Shown here: positions 27,293 through 36,184 of the stretch, in pieces | Position numbering within the stretch: the stretch's first letter is position 1 | Layout of the letters: every line of letters starts with the position of its first letter | Source: Thermogutta sp039793925 | GTDB lineage: Bacteria; Planctomycetota; Planctomycetia; Pirellulales; Thermoguttaceae | Assembly: GCF_039793925.1 (NCBI RefSeq) | Contig: NZ_JBAMME010000199.1 | Coordinates: 70,367 to 134,366, forward strand | Direction of reading: 5' to 3' | Length of the DNA stretch: 64,000 bases | Notes under the pieces: generated by a model | What the model was told of the DNA's origin: nothing | Seen by the model: the letters and a program-made list of their open reading frames with translations, nothing else | Database searches by the model: none | Translations under genes and position numbers: made by a program

Positions 27293-28930
27293 ATGACACT
27301 CAAACTGTGGGAAGTACAAGAACGACAGAAGCCGCTGTGTGCCCTGCGCGTGAGCTCGGCAAGTCCGAAAAGACAGCGCCGCGGGATGGTGCTACTTGTC
27401 GTGCTCGTGACGGTGGCGCTTCTTTCATTGGCCGCCCTGACGCTGGGAGACCTCATGCTGGCGGAACGCGAAGGTGTGCACGTCTCCAATCGGATGGCCC
27501 AGGCGCGTGCCCTCGCCGCTTCTGGTGTGGAAGCGGTGCGGCTTTTTGTTTCAATGGACGAGGAGTGGCAGAACGACAACGGCGGATGGTTTAATAATCC
27601 CGCCTGGTTCTCCGGAATGGTTGTCCACCAGGCCGCCGACCCGCTTGACACCGGGCTTTTCTCCGTCATTGCCCCCGATTGGGAAGATACTATGGGAACG
27701 GCCGTCCGTTATGGCTTGGAAAACGAGTCGGCCAAACTTAACGTCAACAGTCTGCTTCTGGCCGACCAGTACGCCGAAAATGGCGGACGGCAACTTCTCA
27801 TGGGGTTGCCTGGCATGACGGAAGACATCGCCGACGCCATCATGGACTGGCTGGATGCCGACGACGAACCCCGGGAGTTTGGAGCGGAAATCGAATACTA
27901 TTCAGGGCTGTCTCCGGCCTACGCGACGAAAAATGGGCCGCTAGAAACCATTGAGGAACTGCTTCTCGTGCGGGGGGTGACGCCCGAACTGCTGTTCGGA
28001 GCAGACCGCAATCGTAACGGTATCATCGATGCGGATGAAACCATTCCTGAAGCTTTCGCCGGGCTGAGCGCTGACGATCCAGTCGCGTATCGGGGCTGGT
28101 CGGCTTACCTCACCCTGTACAGCATGGAACTGAACGTGCGTCCTGACGGCCGAGCCAAGATCAACATCAACCAGGATGATCTCCAGGCTCTTTATGACCA
28201 GCTAGAAGAAGAATTCGGCCACGATGTCGCAACCTTCATTGTGGGCTATCGCCAGAACGGCCCTTATGAGGGGTCGGAACAGTCGGAACCGATGCCCGCA
28301 GACGCCCAGATTGACTTCTCGCGGCCTTCTCGAGTGAAGTTCAGCACCGTGCTTGACCTGATCGGAGCAAAGGTGCGGATGCAGTTTGCGGGAGAGAATG
28401 AGCCGCGGGTGATTGACCCCGTGTTTCCCAGTGATCCCATGCTATTGCGGACCATCTTACCGCTGATCATGGCCAATCTCACAACCACTTCCAGCAAAGT
28501 AATTCCGGGACGCATCAACATTAACCTTGCACCGCGCTCCATCCTGTACGGGATCCCCACGCTGGACCCCAGTGTGGCGGAGATGATCATTCAATCCCGA
28601 CCAAGTGATCCCACACTCATTGACGACGAGAACTATCGTTACGAAACCTGGATCTTGGCGGATGGATTAGTGACTCTCGACGAAATGAAGGCCCTCATGC
28701 CTTTCATCACGTGCGGGGGTAGTGTTTACCGCGCGCAGGTCGTCGGATATTTCGCCGGTGGCGGGCCGAGTTGCCGGGTGGAAGCGATTGTCGACGCTAC
28801 CGTTCGTCCAGCCCGGCTATTATTCTGGAGAGATATGAGCCATCTGGGACGGGGATTTTCCATCGACGTTCTGGGGTCTTCGGGCCAGGTGGCCGGTCTT
28901 GGTAGTGTTGGGACGGTCCGGTCCCCCTGA
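27293..28930 (+). CDS. gspK: Pseudopilus tip protein GspK-like
   Basis: 545 residues. The signal RRGMVLLVVLVTVALLSLAAL lacks Glu+5, as in known GspK proteins that cap the pilus. The body has the helix-hairpin-helix-like segments LMGLPGMTEDIADAIMDWLDADDEP and LETIEELLLVRGVTPEL, both diagnostic of GspK. An EF-hand-type loop DRNRNGIIDADE (238-249) suggests calcium binding. The length exceeds typical proteobacterial GspK (~320 residues) owing to an additional C-terminal domain. It follows the GspJ-like gene by 67 bases. Confidence 0.9.
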   Translation: MTLKLWEVQERQKPLCALRVSSASPKRQRRGMVLLVVLVTVALLSLAALTLGDLMLAEREGVHVSNRMAQARALAASGVEAVRLFVSMDEEWQNDNGGWFNNPAWFSGMVVHQAADPLDTGLFSVIAPDWEDTMGTAVRYGLENESAKLNVNSLLLADQYAENGGRQLLMGLPGMTEDIADAIMDWLDADDEPREFGAEIEYYSGLSPAYATKNGPLETIEELLLVRGVTPELLFGADRNRNGIIDADETIPEAFAGLSADDPVAYRGWSAYLTLYSMELNVRPDGRAKININQDDLQALYDQLEEEFGHDVATFIVGYRQNGPYEGSEQSEPMPADAQIDFSRPSRVKFSTVLDLIGAKVRMQFAGENEPRVIDPVFPSDPMLLRTILPLIMANLTTTSSKVIPGRININLAPRSILYGIPTLDPSVAEMIIQSRPSDPTLIDDENYRYETWILADGLVTLDEMKALMPFITCGGSVYRAQVVGYFAGGGPSCRVEAIVDATVRPARLLFWRDMSHLGRGFSIDVLGSSGQVAGLGSVGTVRSP

Positions 28931-28941
28931 GGTGATAACCC

Positions 28942-30513
28942 ATGGCACGCTGGTTGGCCTACGAATGGAATGATCGGGAATTGAGGGTGGCAGTCGCCAC
29001 GCCTCGGTCGGATCGTCTCGTCCTGGAGCATCTATTTGATGTCAATCTTCGCGATGCTCTTGGGGGAGCGGCTGCGGGGGGTGAAGAGCCATTTCGGCCG
29101 AGCCCCGAAGATATCGGACGCTGCCTGGCAGCCGCATTGGCCGCCCGCAATATTCGTCGTCCCACCACCTTCGTGACCATCAGCCGTTCGTTTGTGGAAC
29201 TCCGTCAACTCTCGGTGCCGCCGGTCTCTGACGACGATCTGCCGGAAGTGGTCAAACTTCAGGCGCTGCGGGAGTTCACACACGTCACTGAAGATTGGAC
29301 TATCGACTATCTGTCTCTGGACGGAGATCCTACCCAGCCGCGTAATGTCCTGGTGGCAGCGCTTTCTCCCCAGCTCTTGGCTCAGATAGAGGAGACATGC
29401 CGGGTCGCTCAACTTCGCCCGGAACGCCTGCTTCTTCGCCCGTGTGCCTCGGCTTCCCTGGCTCGCCGGTGCTTGCCTCTTTCGGAGGGAGAAATTCGGC
29501 TGATCATCGACCTGGTTGGTGACGAAGTGGACCTCTCCGTGATCGTGGAAGGGCGGTTGGTGTTCATGCGCACTGCCCGGCTGGTCGGTGATCCGCTCCG
29601 AGAACAGTCGTCGGCCGAGACGCTCGTGGGCGAGATCCGCCGGACAATGATGGCGGCTCAGAATCAACTGGGCGGCGGCCGTGCTAATCACCTTGTTCTC
29701 TGCGGGAATACGCCGGCTCACGAACACCTTGTTGGGCTTTTGCGTGAGCGACTGGACCTTTCCGTGAGTTGCTTCAATCCTTTCCAGCCGTTCACGCTCA
29801 GTCCTCAGCTTGCAGAATCGCTCCCCGATCATCCTGGCCAGTACACAGCGCTCCTCGGGCTCCTGGCAGACGAGAAGGAAAAAATCACGCCTTCGCTGGA
29901 TTTCCTCCATCCGCACCGGCGTCCTGAACCGCCATCGAAAAAGCGACAGCTTTTGCTAGCGGGTATCGGTGCAGCCATCCTTGCGGCATTGGGGATCGGT
30001 TACGGCTGGTGGCAGTTGGCCCAGCTCGATCAGGAGATCGTACAACTGCGGCAGCGGCAATCGGAACTGGATCGCGAACTCAAGGCTGGAGCCCAGGTCG
30101 CGCAACTCGCCCAGGCTGTTCGAGGTTGGATTGGGACACAGATTGACTGGCTGGAAGAACTGAGGCGTTTGAACGAGAAGATTCCCCCCGCGAAGGAGGT
30201 GATGCTCACCAAAGTATCCCTGGCCGCTGGATCGAAGGCGGGTGAGATTTCTCTAGAAGGATTTGCTGCTTCCAGTGAAAGTGTCCAGAAAATGGAGCAA
30301 TCGCTCGAAGATGAAACCCATCGGGTGGTTTCCAAAGGAAAAGCGGAAGACGATTCTCAGAAGCCTTACACGTTGCGCTTTGGAACGTCCGTCGTGATTC
30401 GGTCCGCTCCTTCGGCGCCGGCCCGGTCCATCCGTCCGCCGAGCGGCCGAGCGCCGGGCCTGACTCCCACAGCGGCTCCCCGTTCCGTAGCCCCGAGACA
30501 AGCCGTGAGGTGA
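28942..30513 (+). CDS. PilM-PilN-like fusion (GspL equivalent)
   Basis: 523 residues. The first ~330 residues form an actin-like PilM/GspL cytoplasmic domain (TTFVTISRSFVELRQLSVPP, VVKLQALREFTH, LVLCGNTPAHEHL). One membrane helix follows (LLLAGIGAAILAALGIGYGW), then a coiled coil and a PilN-like ferredoxin-fold domain (LEELRRLNEKIPPAKEVML, GEISLEGFAASSESVQKMEQ). The last ~40 residues are Pro/Ser/Arg-rich. In a single chain it supplies the role of GspL, linking GspE to the inner membrane. The start follows TGAGGTGATAACCC and lies 11 bases after the GspK stop. Confidence 0.85.
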   Translation: MARWLAYEWNDRELRVAVATPRSDRLVLEHLFDVNLRDALGGAAAGGEEPFRPSPEDIGRCLAAALAARNIRRPTTFVTISRSFVELRQLSVPPVSDDDLPEVVKLQALREFTHVTEDWTIDYLSLDGDPTQPRNVLVAALSPQLLAQIEETCRVAQLRPERLLLRPCASASLARRCLPLSEGEIRLIIDLVGDEVDLSVIVEGRLVFMRTARLVGDPLREQSSAETLVGEIRRTMMAAQNQLGGGRANHLVLCGNTPAHEHLVGLLRERLDLSVSCFNPFQPFTLSPQLAESLPDHPGQYTALLGLLADEKEKITPSLDFLHPHRRPEPPSKKRQLLLAGIGAAILAALGIGYGWWQLAQLDQEIVQLRQRQSELDRELKAGAQVAQLAQAVRGWIGTQIDWLEELRRLNEKIPPAKEVMLTKVSLAAGSKAGEISLEGFAASSESVQKMEQSLEDETHRVVSKGKAEDDSQKPYTLRFGTSVVIRSAPSAPARSIRPPSGRAPGLTPTAAPRSVAPRQAVR

Positions 30514-30517
30514 TGCC

Positions 30518-31480
30518 ATGAAACTCGGGCCAAGGGAACGAATATTGGCACTTCTCGCAGCCCTGCTGATCATATTTGTCGGGGGGCGCACTATTTGGGC
30601 AATCGTTTCGACCCCGTTCCGCATCCGGCAAACGGCGCGGGCCACGCTTATCAATTCGATTCGGGCGAAAGAGAGACAGCTTCAAGACATCCAAAAGGCC
30701 AAGGAGCAACTCAAAGAATGGGCGGCACGCTCACTGCCGGCAGATCCCGCCGTTGCACGTCGGCTCTATCAAAACTGGCTTTTGGAATGTGCCCAAAATG
30801 CCCAATTGGAAGCTATCCAGGTGGACAGCGGGGAAGTGCGGCGGGAAAAGAATCTCTTTTATCGCATGCCGTTCACTGTGCGCGGACAGGGAACCCTCGA
30901 ATCGCTCACCCGATTTCTTTACGCCTTTTATTCCCGAGACTATCTCCACGCAATCCAGCGGTTGTCGATCACGCCCGTGAAAGAGGGAAAACGCATCGAC
31001 CTGTTGATCAGCATCGAGGCGATCGCCCTCGACGATGCCATCGCGAAAGACACTTTGCCCACCGGACCGCTCGTGGAACGAAAGCTTCCCGATTTAAAGG
31101 AATACGTCAAGAGTATCGTGGATCGGAACGTGTTTGTGGCGTACACGCCGCCTCCTCCCCCGCCTCCTCCAGCGCCGCAGCGACCGTCGCGTCCCACACG
31201 ACCGAGTACGCCACCGCCGGAGCCGGTTCTCGATCCCAGCCAGTTCGCCTACGTGAACGGCATCGTCGAGGTGAATGGCAAGCGGGAACTGTGGCTTTAT
31301 GTCCGCACGGAAAATAAAACTCTCCGCTTGGGAGAAAATGATACGTTCCAGGTCGGGGAAATCCGCGGCCGGGTTCTCAAAATCGGATTACGGCAGGTGG
31401 AACTGGAGATCAACGGCCAGGTGCGCACTCTGGCCCTGGGAGATAATCTTGCAGCCGCGCTTGCCCGCGATCGAAGCTGA
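30518..31480 (+). CDS. GspM/PilO-like protein with C-terminal GspC/PilP-like domain
   Basis: 320 residues. An N-terminal membrane helix (LALLAALLIIFVGGRTIWAI) is followed by a coiled coil and a PilO/GspM ferredoxin-like domain (about 80-180). Next comes LVERKLPDLKEYVKSIVDRNVF, the short homology leading into GspC/PilP HR domains. A run of eight prolines and a Pro/Arg linker follow, and the last ~75 residues (NGIVEVNGKRELWLYV, LGENDTFQVGEIRGRVLKIG, VELEINGQVRTLALGDNL) form the HR beta domain. HR domains bind the secretin. The fusion therefore replaces separate GspM and GspC. It begins 4 bases after the previous stop. Confidence 0.82.
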   Translation: MKLGPRERILALLAALLIIFVGGRTIWAIVSTPFRIRQTARATLINSIRAKERQLQDIQKAKEQLKEWAARSLPADPAVARRLYQNWLLECAQNAQLEAIQVDSGEVRREKNLFYRMPFTVRGQGTLESLTRFLYAFYSRDYLHAIQRLSITPVKEGKRIDLLISIEAIALDDAIAKDTLPTGPLVERKLPDLKEYVKSIVDRNVFVAYTPPPPPPPPAPQRPSRPTRPSTPPPEPVLDPSQFAYVNGIVEVNGKRELWLYVRTENKTLRLGENDTFQVGEIRGRVLKIGLRQVELEINGQVRTLALGDNLAAALARDRS

Positions 31481-31634
31481 AGCATTTCTGAATAACCGCT
31501 GTGTTGTATTGCAACGAACCGCATTCGCATAAAAAAGAAATGTACCACTTAATTACCATTGACTTGTCCTACCCGTCTCCTCTCCCAGTTCGATTCCGCT
31601 TCACCGCGCCGAACAGTTCTTTTTAAGCAGCTTC

Positions 31635-31654
31635 GCCCGTTTTGGCGGGCTTTT
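31635..31654 (+). terminator. Rho-independent terminator of the secretion operon
   Basis: GCCCG (31635-31639) pairs with CGGGC (31646-31650) around TTTTGG, followed by TTTTC. It lies 155 bases beyond the last gene of the secretion operon and 84 bases before the next start codon. Confidence 0.7.
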
Positions 31655-31737
31655 CTAACAATTTCGCATCGCTAAAATTGTGCGCCCTCGGCTGCCGTTT
31701 GTTTTGTTTAGTTATCCCTTCCCAAGGAGATGCTGCA

Positions 31738-32733
31738 ATGAACTTCGAATCCACACGCCGTGAATTCCTGCAAACAGTCATCGCCGGTTTGGCAATGGGT
31801 CGCAGCATGCTGCTGGCTCAGGAGTCCAGTCCCGCAGGGCTTCCTACGCGTCCGCTAGGCAAGACCGGCGAACGCGTGAGCATCATTGGACTGGGTGGTT
31901 GGGATATTGGGGCGATTCGGGATGAAAAGGAAGCCATCGCCATCATGCATGAGGCCATCGACAATGGTTTGACCTTCTTCGACAACTGCTGGGATTACCA
32001 CAACGGTGGAAGCGAGGAACGTATGGGAAAGGCCCTCGCGCAGAATGGCTACCGCGACAAAGTTTTCCTCATGACGAAAGTGTGTGGACGGGATTACAAA
32101 ACCGCCCGCCAGAATCTTGAGGATAGCCTCCGCCGTCTCCGAACGGACCGGATCGATTTATGGCAGTTCCACGGCATTCAGTGGAACGACGATCCGGATC
32201 TCATCTTCGCAGAAAATGGGGCTCTGAAGTGCGCCCTCGAGGCCCGCAAGGCAGGCAAGATTCGTTACATCGGCTTCACCGGCCATAAGAACCCGCGGTT
32301 CCATTTGGCGATGCTCGCCAAACCATTCGAATGGGACACCGTTCAAATGCCCATCAACATTCTGGATGCCCATTACGAGAGTTTTCAAAAGCAGGTGTTG
32401 CCGGTTTGTGTCAAGAGAAATATTGGCGCTATTGGCATGAAGGCCCTGGCGTCGCAGGGTGGGCGATTGCCGCGAGAGCTGGGCATACCGGCACCGTTGC
32501 TCCGACGCTTTGCACTCTCGCTTCCAATCTCCAGTCTGATCTGTGGGATTCAATCGCGCGAGAATCTGCGGCAAGACATCGAGATGGCCAGGAATTTCCG
32601 CCCACTTGCTGACGAGGAAGTCCAGGAGTTGTTGGCAAAGGCTGCAGGACCCGCAGCCACCGGTCAGATTGAGCAATACAAAGTGGGTAATTACGGCTGC
32701 GACTGGTGGCACAATCTTGCCAAGAGGTCGTGA
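31738..32733 (+). CDS. Tat-exported aldo/keto reductase
   Basis: 331 residues. The ATG at 31738 has AAGGAG 9 bases upstream. The N-terminus STRREFLQTVIAGLAMG is a twin-arginine signal. The AKR barrel follows, with TRPLGKTGERVSIIGLGGWD, the catalytic Asp/Tyr in FFDNCWDYHNGGSEERMGKAL, Lys in LMTKVCGRDYK and His in WQFHGIQW. The C-terminal SLICGIQSRENLRQDIEMARN is typical. It probably acts in the periplasm on an unknown carbonyl substrate, although exported AKRs would need a bound cofactor taken out in the folded state. Confidence 0.88.
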   Translation: MNFESTRREFLQTVIAGLAMGRSMLLAQESSPAGLPTRPLGKTGERVSIIGLGGWDIGAIRDEKEAIAIMHEAIDNGLTFFDNCWDYHNGGSEERMGKALAQNGYRDKVFLMTKVCGRDYKTARQNLEDSLRRLRTDRIDLWQFHGIQWNDDPDLIFAENGALKCALEARKAGKIRYIGFTGHKNPRFHLAMLAKPFEWDTVQMPINILDAHYESFQKQVLPVCVKRNIGAIGMKALASQGGRLPRELGIPAPLLRRFALSLPISSLICGIQSRENLRQDIEMARNFRPLADEEVQELLAKAAGPAATGQIEQYKVGNYGCDWWHNLAKRS

Positions 32734-32766
32734 TACAAGAGGGTTTCCTTCCCCACCAGCTTGACT

Positions 32767-32888
32767 CCGCCGATGTCCTGCAAATTTTCAGTTAATCTGC
32801 AAAATCTAGGCAAAGTTTGCCGATATCCTGTAACAAGATGGTTCAGGAAGACTTTGTAGTTCATATTCGCTGAGTAGGACATCGGCGG
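32767..32888. repeat. Inverted repeat flanking a 96-base segment
   Basis: CCGCCGATGTCCT (32767-32779) and AGGACATCGGCGG (32876-32888) are perfect 13-bp inverted repeats. A direct variant GCCGATATCCTG occurs near 32819. The right arm ends 10 bases before the RNase H-like ATG. It may be a regulatory element or a small mobile palindromic unit. Confidence 0.6.
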
Positions 32889-32898
32889 GGTATCAACG

Positions 32899-33549
32899 AT
32901 GATTTCGCATGTGAATCGCTCGCGGGACGTCGCGGTCGGGACGGACGATGAGTTTGCTGTCCCGCGTCTGACGTTTGTACTTTTGTACCAAACCGGCCTC
33001 AACGGGAATCCTTTCCGTTGGCGGTTCGTTCTCCGGTCCGAGGAGGGCCATGATGAGTTCGTAGCCGAAGATGAAGAGCCTGGCGTTTGCGGCGAGCGTC
33101 TCGAACTCCTAACGATCGCCCGAGCCCTTGAATCCCTCAACCAGTCCGCCCGGGTGATTATCTGGACAGCAAGCCCGGCAATTCGAGAGGGCCTTCTCTT
33201 TGGTTTACACCAATGGCCGCAATCGGATTGGCATTGGGAATGTTACGACCAGTCGGTCCCGGTGCGGAACTTCGATTTGTGGCAGCGAATTGCCCGAGCC
33301 ACCCAATTTCACGAAATCCAGTGCCGGCTCTGGCGTATCGATCGCCCTCACTGGCGGAAGAGAGAATGCTTCTCCAATGGGGTCGTTCTTCCTGTGACGA
33401 GTTCCCTTCCTGGGAACGATCGCGGCGAGCCCGCTCGTTCTGCAATGAAGTCGTCGCTGATAGGAAGAAGGCTGAAGTGGCTCGCCGCGTGGATTCGGCC
33501 ATTGAGCTGGCGAGCCGGTTCCAAGCACTCCTTGAGGACGAGTGGGTGA
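32899..33549 (+). CDS. Degenerate RNase HI-like protein, probably frameshifted
   Basis: 216 residues in this frame. Residues ~70-155 follow the RNase HI pattern: GERLELLTIARALESLNQSA, then a strand VIIWTASPAIREGLLFGL, then WHWECYDQSVPVRNFDLWQRI and FHEIQCRLWRID. The Asp normally in the TDS motif is Ala, and the first catalytic Asp is not evident, so nuclease activity is doubtful. After about 33370 this frame becomes atypical. The frame shifted by -1 gives a natural-looking helical C-terminus (EVVADRKKAEVARRVDSAIE and onward) to a stop at 33596. A frameshift mutation, a sequencing error, or a second overlapping gene are the options. Confidence 0.6.
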   Translation: MISHVNRSRDVAVGTDDEFAVPRLTFVLLYQTGLNGNPFRWRFVLRSEEGHDEFVAEDEEPGVCGERLELLTIARALESLNQSARVIIWTASPAIREGLLFGLHQWPQSDWHWECYDQSVPVRNFDLWQRIARATQFHEIQCRLWRIDRPHWRKRECFSNGVVLPVTSSLPGNDRGEPARSAMKSSLIGRRLKWLAAWIRPLSWRAGSKHSLRTSG

Positions 33550-33888
33550 TATCCTCGGTCCTACGGGAGTTCGCTGAGTTTGGCCCCATCTTTTAGTCGT
33601 TCGGAGTTCCCTCAAAAAGAATCGAATCGTGGTGTTTCGTGAGGGATTGCCGCGGAGGGGCTAGCCTGGTTCAGTGACTCTCACGCCTATACCAAACGGG
33701 GCTGTCATACCGATCAGAGAATTTTGTTAATGTGCATTTTTTGAGATTTATCAACATTTTCGGCAATTTAGAGAATCTGGATGATCAGTGCGGCTTTCTG
33801 ACGATGCCTTTACAAAGCCTGTTGTTGGAAACGGTATCGGGTGAGAAAATCGAAAAGTTTGGGTAAAATAAGCTGCGTCGTAGGTGAC

Positions 33889-36156
33889 ATGGGAGACAAG
33901 GAGGTGACCGTGCGGACGCACGTTCCATTGGAGCATTTGGGTCGGCTTCTGGAGGGAAAACACGAGAATCCGTTTGAAGTGCTGGGCCCCCACGTGGTGG
34001 AGGAAGACGGGCGAAAGCTGCTGTCTATTCGCGCGTTTCTTCCCCACTCCAAACAGGCCTGGGTCATTGATCTGGCCCACGAGGGCGTGCCCCGGCCAAT
34101 GCGCCGGATTCACCCCGCGGGCCTATTTGAGGCCCTCTGCCCGCTAAATGGCCAGCAACCCCAGTATTTGCTTCGGGTGGCTCAGGAAGATGGCAAACAG
34201 GTGATCATGCACGACCCCTACACTTTTCCCCCGCTTTTGACCGATTACGACCTTTATTTGCTCGGCGAGGGACGCCACTGGCGGTGCTATAACAAACTCG
34301 GCGCGCAGCTCCGTACCGTCAACGGAGTTGAGGGTGTGAACTTTGCCGTTTGGGCGCCGAACGCCACGAGCGTCAGCGTCATCGGAGATTTCAACCGCTG
34401 GGACGGTCGATGCCACCCCATGCGGAAGCACATTCCCAACGGGTTTTGGGAAATTTTCATCCCCGGTCTGAAAGAAGGAGACCTGTACAAATTCCAGATC
34501 CGTTATCACGACCAGGTTTTCGAGAAGGCCGATCCATTCGGCTTCTGGGCCGAGGTCCCGCCGCGAAGTGCCTCCCGCGTTTTCAACATCAATCGTTACC
34601 AGTGGCACGACCAAGAGTGGATGGAACAGCGGAAGAAGCGGAACTGGCTGGAAGAACCTATTTCCATCTACGAAGTCCATCTGGGAAGCTGGCGGCGACC
34701 AAACGACAACCCGACTGGCTGGATGAACTATCGCGAGATTGCCCACGAACTCGTGCACTACGTGAAGAAGATGGGCTACACCCACATAGAGCTTTTGCCC
34801 ATCGCTGAGCACCCCCTCACGGCCAGTTGGGGATACCAGGTGGTCGGTTATTATGCCGTCACATCTCGTTACGGGACTCCGGAAGATTTTCAGTATTTTG
34901 TGGATTACTGCCATCAGAACGGCATCGGCGTGATCATCGACTGGGTGCCCGGCCACTTCCCGAAAGACGGCCACGGACTCCGCCGGTTTGATGGAACCGC
35001 CCTCTATGAGCATGAAGATCCCCGCTTGGGCGAGCATCGTGACTGGGGCACACACATCTTCAACTATGGCCGATATGAAGTCCGCAACTACTTGATCGCC
35101 AACGCCCTCTTCTGGTTTGACAAATACCACGTGGATGGCATCCGCGTGGATGCCGTCGCCTCCATGTTGTACCTGGATTACAGCAAGGGTCCGGGCGAGT
35201 GGATTCCCAATGAATTCGGAGGTCGGGAAAATCTTCAGGCCATTGCTTTCCTCAAGCTGCTCAATGAACAGGTTCATTTACAGTTCCCGGGGGTCCTCAC
35301 GATCGCCGAGGAGTCCACGGCTTGGCCGGGGGTGTCGCATCCCACGTACCAAGGCGGGCTCGGCTTCAGCATGAAGTGGAACATGGGTTGGATGAACGAC
35401 ACCCGCCGCTATATGCACAAGGATCCCATCTACCGCAAGTATCACCACAACGAGCTTACCTTCAGCCTCATCTACGCCTTCCACGAGAACTTCGTCCTTC
35501 CGCTATCGCACGATGAAGTGGTTCACGGAAAAGGCTCGCTCATCTCGCAGATGCCGGGCGATTGGTGGCAGAAGTTCGCGAATCTTCGGCTCCTGTACAC
35601 CTATATGTGGACACACCCCGGCAAAAAACTGCTGTTCATGGGCAGTGAATTCGGGCAGTGGCACGAATGGAACTATGACGCCCAGTTGCAGTGGGAACTT
35701 CTCGATTGGCCCACACATCGCGGGCTCCAGCGGTGTGTGGCAGATCTCAATAAGCTCCTGCGGCGGGAACGTGCCCTTCACGAGGTCGATTTCCGCTGGG
35801 AGGGCTTTCAGTGGATCGACTGCCATAACTGGGAGGAAAGTACACTCAGCTATATCCGTCGGGCCAAAGATCCCAACGATTACCTGGTGATTGCGCTCAA
35901 CTTCACACCGGTGCCGCGGTGGGAACATCGCATCGGCGTCCCCGAGGTGTGTCAGTTCGAAGAAATCTTTAACAGCGATGCCGAGATTTACGGCGGCGGC
36001 AACATCGGCAATTACGGCCGGGCGGTCTCCGAGCCCGTCCCATGGCACGGATTTCCCGCCTCGATGAAAATCGTGCTCCCGCCGCTGGCGGGCGTCATCT
36101 TCAAACCGCGAAGAGATTGGCTCCACATCCAGTCAGAAAAGTCACCCGCGCGGTGA
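33889..36156 (+). CDS. glgB: 1,4-alpha-glucan branching enzyme
   Basis: 755 residues. The N-terminal early-set domains (ENPFEVLGPHVVEEDG, NFAVWAPNATSVSVIGDFN) are followed by the GH13 barrel. Signatures are WGYQVVGYYAVTSRYGTP, DWVPGHFPKDGHGLRRFDGT, nucleophile Asp421 in DGIRVDAVASML, acid Glu474 in LTIAEESTAWPG and LPLSHDEVVHGKGSL. It makes the alpha-1,6 branches of glycogen. The ATG at 33889 follows TAGGTGAC. An in-frame GTG at 33841 is less likely. No other glycogen gene is adjacent. Confidence 0.97.
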   Translation: MGDKEVTVRTHVPLEHLGRLLEGKHENPFEVLGPHVVEEDGRKLLSIRAFLPHSKQAWVIDLAHEGVPRPMRRIHPAGLFEALCPLNGQQPQYLLRVAQEDGKQVIMHDPYTFPPLLTDYDLYLLGEGRHWRCYNKLGAQLRTVNGVEGVNFAVWAPNATSVSVIGDFNRWDGRCHPMRKHIPNGFWEIFIPGLKEGDLYKFQIRYHDQVFEKADPFGFWAEVPPRSASRVFNINRYQWHDQEWMEQRKKRNWLEEPISIYEVHLGSWRRPNDNPTGWMNYREIAHELVHYVKKMGYTHIELLPIAEHPLTASWGYQVVGYYAVTSRYGTPEDFQYFVDYCHQNGIGVIIDWVPGHFPKDGHGLRRFDGTALYEHEDPRLGEHRDWGTHIFNYGRYEVRNYLIANALFWFDKYHVDGIRVDAVASMLYLDYSKGPGEWIPNEFGGRENLQAIAFLKLLNEQVHLQFPGVLTIAEESTAWPGVSHPTYQGGLGFSMKWNMGWMNDTRRYMHKDPIYRKYHHNELTFSLIYAFHENFVLPLSHDEVVHGKGSLISQMPGDWWQKFANLRLLYTYMWTHPGKKLLFMGSEFGQWHEWNYDAQLQWELLDWPTHRGLQRCVADLNKLLRRERALHEVDFRWEGFQWIDCHNWEESTLSYIRRAKDPNDYLVIALNFTPVPRWEHRIGVPEVCQFEEIFNSDAEIYGGGNIGNYGRAVSEPVPWHGFPASMKIVLPPLAGVIFKPRRDWLHIQSEKSPAR

Positions 36157-36184
36157 TGGCACCGAAGACATCCCTCCTTGATGT

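Noticed and set aside
31160..31215. Polyproline run in the GspM-like protein as a frameshift artefact
   Set aside because: The frame before and after the run encodes conserved domains in register, so the run is a real linker.
34144..35277. Long open frame antisense to glgB (377 codons)
   Set aside because: It lies entirely within the branching-enzyme gene, and its sequence is explained by the high-GC third-position bias of the sense gene. No family features.
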